From NCBI GenBank assembly GCA_037176885.1, contig JAWWNJ010000020.1:2273622-2337621 (forward strand): 64,000 bases of DNA, in the 5' to 3' direction. Positions 35,653-46,899 of this stretch are shown in pieces; position 1 is the first letter of the stretch, and every line of letters begins with the position of its first letter. The notes under the pieces were generated by a model. The model had not been told where the DNA came from, made no database searches, and worked only from the letters and a program-made list of their open reading frames with translations. The position numbers were made by a program, and so were the translations under genes. The stretch comes from Favolaschia claudopus (taxonomy: Eukaryota > Basidiomycota > Agaricomycetes > Agaricales > Mycenaceae).

Positions 35653-35946
35653 AAGCGTATCCTCGATTCACAAAAAATTAACGACAACTTGAAGAAGAAC
35701 ATCCCAATTCTCCTGGATTTTCTACGCGCCGCTCGACACGACAATACAGTCGGATTTGAATTCCCGCACGCGGAGTGGAGGATCCTTCAAAGTATTGACG
35801 AAATCCGAGGTTGTTTGAGGGGGGCTGAGGAGATTTTGAAGCTCAGTGTTGACTCTGACGCAACGTCAGAAGATTCCCAGGCGATCCAGATGGGAGATGT
35901 AACTTTAGTAAATTGAATGAGTTTGAATATATAGATAGAGTATATA

Positions 35947-36663
35947 TCATTCATTTTCCCCCAAATTATCGAGATACAGCGCTCGAGCCAGATTCCCGCT
36001 CCTGTCAACAATTCCCTGGTCTCTGCTCAGCTTGTCGGGCACCCGGCCAACGACACACTGCAAAGCTGTGGCATCAACAACATCGGCAGTCTCCCGGAGG
36101 TGCGAATAAAAATGAAGATCCAATCGCTCATCGCTCCCAGTTAATTGGCATGTCTTGATCTCCACCAAGATGATGGAATAATCGGCAGGGATGTCGAGCT
36201 TGAGTGCTTGCCTCCGGAATAATTGGATCGGCACCGTATTTTGCAGATTGACCAGGTAAGTGTGTTGGAGCTGGCCATAAAATGTCCGAAGTTCGAAGAC
36301 GGAAGCGCGATTCTGCCGCCGTGCGTGTATGTCAACATACATCTCAAACTGTGACCTGTTTAGTAGTGTTGGCAATAAAGAAAGATGATTGCATACTTGA
36401 ACAAATGTTCGGTCCTTCAAGTTCTGTTGATTGGCCAGGGCTTTTGATGTGGACCCACAAGCGGTCATTGTGTCGCCAGCTTCAGAATCAATCCGACGGA
36501 TTTTCGACCATTCGAAGTATATGGCATCCTTGAGAATGAGGTCAGTCAGAACGTTCTTCTGGTTCCCAAGATTGAACCGCGTAGCAAGAGCGCCGAGGAC
36601 CCGGGCTGGCACTCTGTCTTGCTGAAATTGAAAGCACAGGGAAGCCAGGGAACGAGGAGAGTT
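35947..36663 (-). pseudogene. KDZ/Plavaka-like transposase C-terminal relic
   Basis: The region encodes KIRRIDSEAGDTMTAC, then after an intron (about 36361-36401) a segment with ELRTFYGQLQHTYLVNL. This combination is what I recall from the C-terminal accessory domain of agaricomycete KDZ/Plavaka-type transposases. The catalytic part is absent upstream, where a SINE and unrelated sequence lie. I see no frameshift inside this part, but no plausible start. The family assignment is from memory and moderate; a functional protein is unlikely. Confidence 0.45.
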
Positions 36664-36902
36664 CCGCACAGCGTGAGAGGGCGAGGGAGGCATTAAACAC
36701 GTCAGGTGCACGTGGTTGGCCGTGTGAATATGTACACCAAGTGGTGTCCGATTTTGGCGGAATTTTCGGAGGAGAATTGTTACATACCTTAAACCCCCAG
36801 TCGACTCCTTCACTATATCCCCTCCTTCCGCATCACCCCCCACCCAACCTTCTGCCCTCAACGATCAGAACGACGCCCACTGAGCAGCCAAAAGATCTTG
36901 AA

Positions 36903-37627
36903 GGGGGCATGATGGAGGAGTGGTCTATCATGCGGCGTTTCAAACACGTCAGCTGCTGGCGGAGTTTTTGGGCAGCAGTTCGAACCCCCCACCCCCCGGC
37001 GAGAAAACACTTTTGACACTCGCCGGCTTCCCCACCACCGATTTTCCGGCATTGGTGATCGTTGATCCGACTTTGTCACTGCCAGCCCACTTCCATCAAC
37101 AGTTTCACTTCCCACCATCATCTGAGCCTCGGATCGCAGCAGGCAATCACCCGGCGGCCAGCACATTCCAGTTTCACAGTATTTGCGGTCATACTCAAAC
37201 CTGCTCGGACTTCGCCCACCCGGGCCGCGGTTTATCCCAGTGGAGGTTGCCTGGGAGTTTCAATGGGGGCCACCAAAAAAGAACCGACACATCACTGCAC
37301 TGTGCCGAAAAAGGGAATTCTATCAGTCTGGGTTCAGATCGGGTGATGGGGAACAAGGGATGTTTGCTGTGGTGGTGTCGGCCGGCAGGAAGCCAGATTA
37401 CGCATCCATCAAGATGGAATGATTTACAGGACCTGGGAATATTACCCACTACTTCATTGTGGCATTGCCACAGGACTGGGTTGCAATCACTCAGTCATTG
37501 TGTTAGAGTCTGCTTACATCACAAGACAGAATTATGGAATATGCGTTAGTAAAATAGTTGACAGTTTGTATCTCTATCATATGCCGTAGGCACACCGGAG
37601 AATAAACGGGATTCTAAAAAAAAAAAA
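36903..37627 (+). mobile_element. tRNA-headed SINE with poly(A) tail and 13-base target duplication
   Basis: AAAAGATCTTGAA stands at 36890-36902 and again at 37628-37640 after an A-run (about 37616-37630). These are hallmarks of LINE-mediated retroposition. The 5' end looks tRNA-like: GAGTGGTCT at 36918-36926 fits a Leu/Ser-type A box and GTTCGAACC at 36978-36986 is a near-perfect B box. An open frame inside (36920-37549) is incidental. The partner LINE is not in the window. Confidence 0.75.
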
Positions 37628-37640
37628 AAAAGATCTTGAA

Positions 37641-38161
37641 ATTCCTGATGTTTTCATGACAATTCATCAGGAAAACCAACACAAACCATCATGAATTTCA
37701 CGATGGGGTTTTGAATTTCATGACAAAACATCATGATGTTTCATCATGAGTTGTTGACGAAACGTCGTGAAAATAGGCGGGGATTACCAAGGGGTTGCGG
37801 AAAACAAAATAAAATACCTCGGTGGAAAGAAGTAGTGACCATCAAAAACACTCATTCCGCACACAATTCAACCTCATATTTTATACAACACATCTATATG
37901 ATGTTTTGTGCTAGAAATACCTTGCTTGGAACAATGAAAGCTGCCCTTCGAATAAGAAGGAAACCATATGGAGAATGACTCATCATCACACGAACTGTGA
38001 TGATTCAATGATAATCAATGCTTGTCAATACCGATCATCTACGGCGTTGTCACGATAAGATTGCTATTCAATCGTGACATAATACATTACCCCCCTTCTA
38101 GGATCGGCGTCCTCGTCAATCGTCATGAAAAGACCCGTCTCCGGAATAAATAATTTCCTTG
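37641..38161. other. No gene; ATCATGA-rich segment
   Basis: From 37640 to 37780 the words TCATGA, CATGAT and GACGAAACGTCGTGA recur and form small palindromes. No coding motif. Confidence 0.45.
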
Positions 38162-38718
38162 TTAAATATCTCTGAGACTCTTCTTTTGCCTTATATCTTT
38201 TGACAAGATAATCCCAGGATCCGGCGGGTAAGACTGGTGACGCCCGTATTTGGATGCCGTGCTCCTTCTACAGAGTTCGTTTAGCACCTGGTAAGAGATG
38301 GCGTACTGGTTCCCACGTGCGCCCTCCCAATTCCACTTGATTAGATATTGATATCCGCGTCCCTTTTTCCGGTGTTTCAATATCTCCTCCACTACGTATC
38401 TTTCTTCCCCACTGATGATCACCGGCGCAGGGCGGGCTTGGGTGGTTCCACGTAAGGCGACAAGATGTTCTCGCTGAAGACCGGATGTGACTGGTCCGTC
38501 TCAGGCAACCTTAACTTGTACGCCTTTTCTCCGACTTTCTCCAACACTTCATACGGGCCCAGCCGCTTATCATCAAACTTCTTAGACGGCCTGTCCGTCT
38601 TTACATCCTTTGACTCCACCCACACCTTATCACCCACTTTGAACACCGGAGCATCCCTGCGCTTGGCATCATAGTATTTCTTCATTTTCTCTTTAGTCAA
38701 GCGCCGCTGACGCTTCAC
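38162..38718 (-). pseudogene. Ty3/gypsy integrase C-terminus and chromodomain (fragment)
   Basis: Two adjoining minus frames. Upstream, KYYDAKRRDAPVFKVGDKVWVE and LGPYEVLEKVGEKAYKLRLP are the integrase C-terminal domain of chromoviral gypsy elements. Downstream, EERYVVEEILKHRKKGRGYQYLIKW is a chromodomain, followed by a degraded end. The frame shifts near 38420. It belongs with the integrase core at 38719-39095, which lies on the opposite strand. Confidence 0.8.
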
Positions 38719-39095
38719 GATTGATACGTGATCGCGTAATCAGGTACCATGGGATACCCAGAAAAATGATATTGGACAGAGACCAACGGTATATATCCGG
38801 ATTTATGACGGAAGTCAACAAAATTCTGGGAATTGAGATGAACCCGAGCACGGCTCACCATCCGATCACCGATGGGCAGACCGAGCGCATGAACCAGGAA
38901 ATTCGTAAATTACCTCCGGATTCCGACTGGGCGGAATGGCTGTCGCTAGCCGAGTTCTGCTATAATGACAAAGCGAACTCATCGACTAAGGCTTCGCCGT
39001 TCTACTTGAATACCGGGTACCACCCCTGGAAGGGGGATAGAGAATGCGGTGGAGACCAGGAACGAGGCGGCGGAGGAGTTTGCTGGAAAGAGATA
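38719..39095 (+). pseudogene. Ty3/gypsy integrase core, inverted relative to its C-terminus
   Basis: Encodes the core with MILDRDQRYISGF (an Asp of the DDE triad), STAHHPITDGQTERMNQEI (the Glu) and NTGYHPW, running on (with a frame change near 39040) to ETRNEAAEEFAG. In intact elements this last stretch joins directly to the KYYDAKRR segment now found on the minus strand at 38718. The simplest reading is an inversion of about 380 bases inside a gypsy relic. No reverse transcriptase or LTR lies nearby. Confidence 0.75.
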
Positions 39096-41230
39096 CATCA
39101 AGCATCTCATTTGCGACCTCCGAGACCTCGTTCAGGCGTGTTTCTTTGGTGGATTCCGGAGGTACAATGTTGAGGTACGCAGGTGTGTACCTCTTTTCCT
39201 CGTATTTCCTGCCGATTCAAATTCCCCTTGTACCTTTCAGCTTCTCTTCTGCTGGGAATTACACCCCCGCCCTCGCTGAGCTCGCCCGTCGGGCGGTCTT
39301 CCTGCCAGCGCGCGGAAGCATCTCGGCATTGCACCCACGGCCACCAAACCGTCAACCCGCGTTTGGTTCGCTCGCGTCAACACCCCTTTACGCATCCTAC
39401 TCAGCGACGCTGGGAGCTCTTCGACGTGACAACTTCCGTCCTCTTCGCATTCTCATTGCCCTCCATCCCTCCTCTTGACCATCTCCTCCTCCTCCCGCTT
39501 TTTATCGTCCCGTGCGCCTCTCTCCTCTCCTCTCCCTTCTTTCCCATGGACACTCGCTAATCACGCCCTCCACAAAATAATAAAGACATTGCGCAAATTG
39601 ACGCTGCGCTGATTCCGTTGGGGCTGTTAGGTGGGCCTTGTATTCCTCTTTTTCTTACATTGTTTTTGGAAGAGAGGCATGGGCGGCGTGGATGTGGGTG
39701 TGGGGGAGCGGGTGAGGGACAGGGAGAGAGAATACGGCGAGACGAGATCCATGCTGAAGTAATTGTGGGTGAAGCAGCGGTGGAGAGAGTTTGTTGAGAG
39801 GAGATGAGATGAAGGTACAGCAGATGACGTTGGGAAGGAGGGGGGAAAGAAGGACGGGGGAATAGGATGAGAAGATGGCAAGGAGGAGAACGAGCAGGAA
39901 GGGGCGGAGACGATGAGGAAGGCGAGACAAAGGACGAGGTGAGGTTCATGTTGGTGCGTGCGGGTGAGGGTGTAAACGCTGCAGGCGGCCTGCAGCTGTC
40001 GCTGGAGCTGCTTGTTGTCGTTGACACGTTGATGCTGCGCTCCTCTGGTGCTCACACACTCCGCTGTGGACTCGGAGTCCACTGGTAACAAACTGGTACG
40101 TGCCAGCGTCTTTTTCGCTTGCTCCTCATTCACTTACTGTTGTCTGTTCACACAGTAAATCAAATACGTCGTTTTAGTTAGCACATTGTATAACTAGGCG
40201 CAAATAAATTATCTGTGTTTCTTCTATATCCCTTGCTGCCGACTCTCTAGCTCCGCCCCGTGTCGCAATACTGACACTTGCCTCGTCCACCTGTTCCCAA
40301 ATATGAAAAGTTCTCCCTACATTGAGTGTGCGCACGCAGTTTATTTTGTTAAGTTCTTGGGCTTCGCCGCTATACGAGATCGTTCCAACACCGCTTGTGT
40401 AGCTTGAGTCGGTGCGTTGGTGCAAGGAGTACTCGGTGTCGCAAAAAGTAACCGATAATTTGCCATTTGAAAATTATTTTAGGCCGAATCGTGCTGTATT
40501 TTCTCCGTTCAGACACATCGCAATGTTGTTTGGAATGCTTTGTACCCGATTGCAATAGTGTTTGAGGGGAATGGACTCTTGACTCCATCGTACGAGCCGG
40601 TTCATTCTAGGAATTTACAGATTGCCTTTTTCGGACGAAAGCTCTATGTTCCCAGTCTGTTGCGCATTGAAAGAGTGTTTTCAGGACCGTATGTTGTTGG
40701 TTCAATACCTGGCCATGCACAGTGGCACTGAGAGAATTTGACCTTTGAAAATTATGTGATTTAGGTAATTTCCGGGCTTTAAATTTCGTTAAGCAGATCA
40801 AGGCTAGTTTCAAAACTGGATACCACTTTTGTTACTTAAAATTCATACGGAAACAGCTATAACCGGCGAATTATGTATCTTGCCAGTGCTATAGGACGAC
40901 TAAGGACTCATTCAGGGTCGCAAATTATCATTCTCTGGACTCGCCATTCACGAGGATTGCCAACAAGACTTGAACAAGACCAAATTGGGCGTAGGAACTG
41001 GGTTGATGATTATCCGACCGTTACCACGCTATCCTGATCAATCCTTTTGGTCTTCAGGTCAAATATATCCCATCTACAAGAATCAGCCCAAAAAATGGCT
41101 CCCCTGACCAGGGGTTGTTCGCCTTTTCCAAATTCTGTGGGCTTTGTGCGACCCGGCGGTGGCAAATTTTGATAACATACAGTTTTTGTGTTGAATACTG
41201 AAAGCTTCAGACAAGCACCTTCTACTCGCA
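39096..41230. other. No recognisable gene
   Basis: Long frames on both strands between 39180 and 40130 are Ser/Pro/Leu-rich and arise from pyrimidine-biased sequence. The rest is AT-balanced without motifs. The word AAAAGTAACCGA near 40444 recurs at the MITE-like repeat from 41235. Confidence 0.45.
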
Positions 41231-41234
41231 GTTA

Positions 41235-41729
41235 CCAAAAGTAACCGAATTCGGGGTTTTTCCCACGAAATTACGATGGTCAAAGAACTTTGAGCGATGA
41301 AGGGTTCATTTACAGGTTGTTTGCTACAACTTCCATGATATAAACTTGGGCTAAGCTGTCACACAGTGGGTGAATAAATTAATCTTCGAAATACCATTAA
41401 TTTGGCCGTGTTTTCCTTTTTTGGAACACAGTCACCAGGATTTCAGGTGGGTGAGTACCTCAAAAATAGGTTTACTATCTCATAACTCTGTACCTGAGAA
41501 CTCAGAGTTTTCTGGGCTATCCTCATCCTTCAATGAGGGTACTAAAACAGAGCAAGAAAGTGTTGATTTGATACATAAATAAACAAACATAGAAAATCAG
41601 CACAGGAAGAGCCCAATAACTTCGGCGCGTGTTATGTGCAATAGCATATGACCATCCCCCCTCTCTCCCACCAGTTGAACCAACTGCTATGGTCGCAAGG
41701 AAGGCATTTCTAAATTCGGTTACTTTTGG
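41235..41729. mobile_element. Candidate TA-flanked MITE
   Basis: CCAAAAGTAACCGAATT at the left end is repeated in inverse orientation at the right end, with TA immediately outside both. The repeats are only 17 bases, so the call is tentative. The interior shows no coding motif. Confidence 0.5.
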
Positions 41730-41752
41730 TAATGCCGAGTACATATGTTATA

Positions 41753-42214
41753 TGGTGCGCTCGGCCTAAACACCACCAAATAGGTCCCATCATTGATGGG
41801 ATCATTGATGTCTCAAATCGACCGAAGGAAAAAATTTAAATTCAAAATGTATTTTTTGCTGCACAATTGGGGCCAGGCAGAGTTAAAACATAACAGGAAA
41901 CCTCAATTGGTGTAGCAGCGAGGTCTCAGAGGTCTCTGAGAGCATATAAAATGAGGGAGTAGATCAGCGGTGACCTGAATTAGGCATGTTCCGTAAGCTC
42001 ACATGACTGATTGATTGATTGCATCACTGATGTCTCAAATCGGGCCCGCGGAGAAAGTATTTATTGTGAGTTTTGAGCGGATGAAGAATCCCTCTTGAGG
42101 GATTGTACTACTATCTAATCGGAGTGTTTTGGCCAGAGGATCAGTCGTGGGAAGGTTTTGATCAGGTGGAATAAATTTCGTTCTTGTTTGGTGGTGTTTA
42201 GGCCGAGCGCACCA
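41753..42214. mobile_element. 462-base TA-flanked MITE, copy 2
   Basis: Inverted copy of 23087-23548 with the same length and terminal repeats, flanked by TA at 41751-41752 and 42215-42216. It starts about 20 bases after the candidate MITE 41235-41729. Confidence 0.9.
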
Positions 42215-42216
42215 TA

Positions 42217-43471
42217 GAGGATATCCAGGGGTGCATGTGTGTCGCCAAATCTTGTGAAAATATCACGTGGTCGTGAAGCAATGACCAAATTACTTTGCGA
42301 CACCGAGTAGTGTTGAATGCATGACAATTTTTCCTTAAGTTCTTACATCTGGTGTACGAAGATGAGTAGAGGATGGACTTGTTGACAAATCCATCCGCAG
42401 GTGACAGCGTGTGAAAGGTTTATGTCGGCTCTTGCCCAAACGGGCAAGAGCTAACAACGGGCTTAGCACATGAGCCAGAAAACCACAAACACTCAGAAAA
42501 AACAGGGGTCTGAATTTATTCTGGGTCATATAGCAAAAGACCCAGGGACATTTTGACAAGTGTGCCCAATGGGAACCCTTCATTGAACTCCATCTAAGAC
42601 TTGTATTGGGCAAAATTCCAATCTGGACTAGGCTTCGTCGCCAGCTTGTCGCCCAAGGGGTAGGGAAAAACCTAAGTGATGACACCAACTCCCCCCCAAG
42701 ACCCCAGAAACCAGACCCACCACCACCCGTGGGAACCTGCCTCATAAGGGCAGCTGTCATCCCAATCCGGCAAGCCAGTCTAAGTCTCGGCAATTTTCGC
42801 CAACATCGCGCAGAATGCACTCAGTGTCAGCGTAATTCGCTGTCGAGAGTCGCCCGTATCGAGATGGAAAGACGAGTAGTCAAAAAGAAAACTGCGTTTG
42901 TGTAGAGAACGTCGTGGTTCCGGTTACAAACGCATAAAGACTACGTAATGGTTACGAGAGTACGGTATGCTGTAAAATAAAGAGTGGTAAATAATTACCG
43001 CTAACACTCAGCTACGGTGTATCTGCATGATAGAGCATATTATGCTGTACAGAACTACCAGAGCCCGATCTACATGCTCTGAATCTATGCCGGGCTCTAT
43101 GATTATATTGAACCACTTCGTCTGCGAAAACCGCAGTTTTCATTGATTTTGCAGCGCTTTAACTGAAGGAAAACATGGGGGCGGGGTTATATTATGTCTG
43201 TAGGCTAATACGGGCATATAAGCTGAGATGAAGACTATATTGAGGCAAAATATGAGGTTCAGTTCAAGCTGCATTGAGAAAAGTACAGCTCAGGACCCCG
43301 AACCACCCTTTCACGTAACGGAGGGCGTCCATGTCCGGGATTCCACGGACCGTGACCCCTTGTCGCCAGCCGTTATAGTGCGAAATTTGAAGTCACGCCG
43401 CGAACTTGTGACGATCACTTGTCACGTCCACGCTGAGCTCAACCTATTCCAAAATGAGACATTACCCTCAA
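42217..43471. other. No recognisable gene; one hairpin
   Basis: A 10-base-arm hairpin (GCTCTTGCCC-AAAC-GGGCAAGAGC) lies at 42428-42451. Overlapping frames 42335-42905 on both strands have no recognisable motif. Confidence 0.4.
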
Positions 43472-43542
43472 GGTCGTGTGTTCTAGTGGTTGCACTTGCT
43501 CGACGTCGTGAGTTCGAGTCTCACCCCGCGCCATCTTTTTTT
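43472..43542 (+). ncRNA. tRNA-like relic or SINE head with Pol III terminator
   Basis: GTTCTAGTGGTTGCAC resembles a tRNA D-arm/A box and GAGTTCGAGTCTC a T-arm/B box. The 3' GCGCC precedes a run of seven T (43536-43542). The length between boxes is too short for a full anticodon arm and the acceptor arm does not pair well, so it is not a working tRNA. Confidence 0.5.
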
Positions 43543-43714
43543 CTTGTGTTTCTGAGAACTCAGAGCACATATAGCATTGCACCACGCAGTGGGCCCCCGG
43601 GGGTGGAAAACCCCAGCCGTCCGGGCCGGCGCCCGCAACCCAAATCCAATGGTCAAAATAACACAAACAAAAAATATCATTCACAAATGATACAAAGGAG
43701 GTAAGAAAACCCTC

Positions 43715-43970
43715 TGTGACGAAAGTTTACCGTAAGGCAAGAGTTTCGGCACACGAGAGCTGGTTTGTGGCGAACAGAGTGACTGGTTTAAGTTCTAGAT
43801 TCACCAAAGCCTTGTAGCTAATACATCGGAGTACTTATAACAAGTAAGTAAGTAAAACAAAGGCGGAATGAGATCATCTATGAGCGCAGGATAATGGAAA
43901 CGGAGCGGGAAGTGGAGATGGGTCTAAGTACAACACGGTCACGAGATAAAAAAGAAATGATGGTGTTACA
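43715..43970 (-). repeat. 3' LTR of the gypsy element
   Basis: 256 bases; on the element strand it starts TGTAACACC and ends GTCACA, with the TG...CA termini typical of LTRs. It contains a short AAGTAAGTAAGTAA tract. It differs from the 5' LTR by one G in a GCGGGAAG run. Confidence 0.92.
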
Positions 43971-44096
43971 TACGCCCTCCAGGTTGACGCGTCGGCAAAC
44001 TCAATCTAAGTCTGCATCTCATCAGAACCTCCCGCGGACGGTCCAGCGCGCTTCTCGGCGGCAGCTTTCTCAGCAGCGGCCTTTTCAGAAGCCAAC

Positions 44097-45280
44097 TCAG
44101 CCTCGATCCGAGCATCCAATTCCTCTCCTCTCCTTCTCCTCCTCCACCATACGGCTCTTCAACGCCAAGCGCTGAGCCATGGCCGTAACCCGCTCGTACT
44201 CCGGAGCATCCCGCTGTTGTCTCTTAACACGTCCCTCGGCCTTCGCACGCTCGCGGTTGTCCTGCCGGCGCAAGTCCATCTCCGTCAAGCGGTCCCAACG
44301 CGCCTGGGAAACAAGGACCCTGCCCGGCAGGCGGCGCCTCGGCAAGGTCACTCTCGCGAACGGAATAGATGACGATGGAGGGGAGGTGATGGTCGGGATA
44401 CCAGAGAGTGCGGCCCGACTCGATGTCGTAGTAAGCCCACTTCTCTCCGGAAAGACAATGAGCATTGAGAATGCGCGCGAAGTCGACATAGCCCCACGGC
44501 ATGTCCCTTGTAGCGATGGCGGGGTCGTTAAGGAGGTAATTGAACATGATGTATACGCGGACCAGCATCGCGGGAACAACGTGGGTGGTTTCGTTATCAG
44601 GGTCGCGAAGGTGGAAGGTGTGATCGTCAATAAGCTGGAGCCAATGTGAAATGTGAATTGTTGAAGTCGAGGAATTTAGCGAGGGCGACGATGTCCTTCC
44701 CAAGCACTCCGTGACACGGAAGCCGGAAGACTGGGTGGAAGAAGAGGAAGATTTGTTGGAGTGTTTGTGGTTGGGCATGGCGAGGGATGGGATAACGGTT
44801 GAGGAAGTGGAGGATGAGTAAGAGGTAGAGGAGAACTCGGGGTTGAGTTCCACAAACAAATTCAGAGAGCTTATATATCCACTCTGATTTGAGACATACC
44901 TCTGTTCCGCATGAATCAAGACGATATCCGCAGAGAATATGTCAATGTCTTCCTCGGGTAATTTCCCAGACCCGAGCGGAAGTTCAGAAATCTCAGATAT
45001 TCCGAGAGACTCAAAATAATCCTGTAAGGCGGTAAGATGACTCGCCTGAGAGTATGGCATCCAAGAAACGATCCCCGGACTGCCACTGAACTTCAAAAAC
45101 AGCATTGGCACGCCGTCCTGAGTGCCCCACAATTTTATCAATCGCCCATTCATGGGTTGTTGCATTGGTGGAAACATCCAGCTGAGTTTCCAGCCTCCCT
45201 GGGAAGCGGCGGTCATCATTCGGCACATGGATCCGAAGTAATGAAGAGTGAAAAACATTGTGTACACCGCGTTGTTTCAA
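44097..45280 (-). pseudogene. Gypsy pol C-terminal region: chromodomain-like segment and charged tail
   Basis: After the integrase, a frame at 45280-45011 reads WAIDKIVGHSGRRANAVFEVQW, the expected chromodomain-like region. It continues in another frame (DYFESLGISEISELP) from about 45040, so one frameshift is needed. A Ser-rich spacer follows, then a conserved-looking segment (HWLQLIDDHTFHLRDPDNET ... WYPDHHLPSIVIY). A last frame change near 44330 leads into an Arg/Glu-rich coiled tail ending at 44097. I know the segment only as a frequent companion of agaricomycete gypsy pol; its role is unknown. Confidence 0.6.
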
Positions 45281-46499
45281 ATTCGGAGGCAGTTCAATCT
45301 GAAATGAATTATTTCCGAAGTCTCGGATAATGCGGTAAGGACCATGAATTTAGGAATTAGCTTACGAGCTAATCCCTTCTCAAATTTGAGGTTCTTGGTT
45401 GAGAGATAAACCAAGTCTCCTTGCACAAACGGTGCAGCTTGCCTTCGCCTATTTGCGTTGCGAGTTTGTTTGACGCGAGCAGCAAGTACTGCGTCAGGAG
45501 CTGCCATAATGGCGAGCCGACGTTGTAATGCGAAATTAGCGATCCCAGGGTATTCTCGAGTGCGATCGGAGTCCCAGATTAAAGACCGAGGCATCCGCCC
45601 GTTGTTCAGAAAGAATGGAGTATAGCCCGTTGTCTCGGAACGAGCGGAATTGAGTGCAAATTCCACAGCAGGTAATTTTGCAACCCAATCCTTCTGTTTC
45701 TCGCCAATGCACTGTCTAAGCATCTGGGTAACGGTACGGTTCGCCCGTTCCGTGCTGCCATCCGTCTCGGGATGATACGCGCTTGACATTCTCAGCTTGG
45801 TTCCAATCAATTCATGAAGTCGACGCCAGAAGTTACTGGTAAACAGAACATCGCGGTCACTCACGATGGATTTAGGTAGCCCGTGTAACTTGTACACATG
45901 TTCAAACATAAGCTCGGCCATCTGCTTAGCAGTGTAGTGATACGGCTTGGAACAATGTGAACCATTCCTGTTAATAGACAAATTACAACTGTAATCGAAT
46001 TGAACACGCTATCGCGGTTCCTAGACTCGGGGAGAGGTCCCACAAAGTCTACCCCAATCGATTCCCAAGGCTGAGTGGGAGGATTAAGTGAATGAAGAAA
46101 TCCGTAGGGTTTCTGATTGTTCGGCTTACTGTGTTTGCAAGTTTTGCACGAGTCGCAATAAATTTGCGTATCAGGCACTAAATCCTTCCACCACACATAC
46201 TCCCGAAGGTAGTCAGTGGTTTTACGAGGCCCAAGGTGTGCCAGAACAGAATGAGCTTCCGAAATAATGATTTCCCGGATGTTTCGACCCTTGTATTTGA
46301 GATGAGGGATACAGAGGACTTTGCGATCGTGTTCACAAAGAAATATGAGCCCGTCAGAGACCTCAAAGTTCTTGAAGGCTTTTGGAGTCGCCAGAATGTC
46401 CTTAAAGAACGAATCTTGGTCGTATTTATGTTGTAAGAACTTCACCAAGTCCAAGCCATCAGTCCCTCCAGAGATCACAGGAAAGAGAGAAGGATCCAT
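45277..46499 (-). pseudogene. Gypsy integrase
   Basis: The HHCC zinc-binding part reads AHSVLAHLGPRKTTDYLREY, then WWKDLVPDTQIYCDSCKTC. The core holds the first Asp in IGVDFVGPLP (near 46055), the second in IVSDRDVLFTSNFW (near 45860) and the Glu in SAYHPETDGSTERANRTV. The C-terminal domain follows (RQAAPFVQGDLVYLSTKNL). One frameshift near 45970 separates the first Asp from the second. The enzyme inserts the cDNA copy; with this break it would be inactive. Confidence 0.8.
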
Positions 46500-46899
46500 G
46501 TCCTTTAACTGTTGCTCAAGTTCAGACAGTGTAGGCGGTCGTGGACTCGACGGTTCAAGAGGTGGAGGCTCATCGGTCGTGGTAGACGGAGAATAGATTC
46601 CGTTGATGGCGGATTTGCTTCCGGGATCAAAGTTTGATCACCGCTGTCAAACGGCTTTGCCTTCGCTCTTGACTTCGCGTCAGAGCGCCTTGACTTCGCG
46701 TCAGGCTTTTTCAATTTCAATTTATTGGTACTCCCGCTCTCCTTTGCTTCTCCTGGAGATGCAAAATCTTGCTTGTCAACGTTACGAGTCATTGACCTCA
46801 AAACTCGGCCCTCTTGGGTATGCTTTGCCTCAGCAGCCTTCTGCTTAAGCTGTTGCTCAGCAGCACGTGTAGCAGACCTCAAGACTCGGTCGCTCGCTA

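Noticed and set aside
36920..37549. 209-codon plus frame
   Set aside because: Lies inside the SINE and starts within its tRNA-like head; judged incidental.
39557..40133. Overlapping minus-strand frames of 156 and 168 codons
   Set aside because: Ser/Pro/Leu low complexity in two frames at once; typical of purine/pyrimidine strand bias rather than a gene.
43472..43532. Functional tRNA gene
   Set aside because: Acceptor stem does not pair and the anticodon arm is too short.
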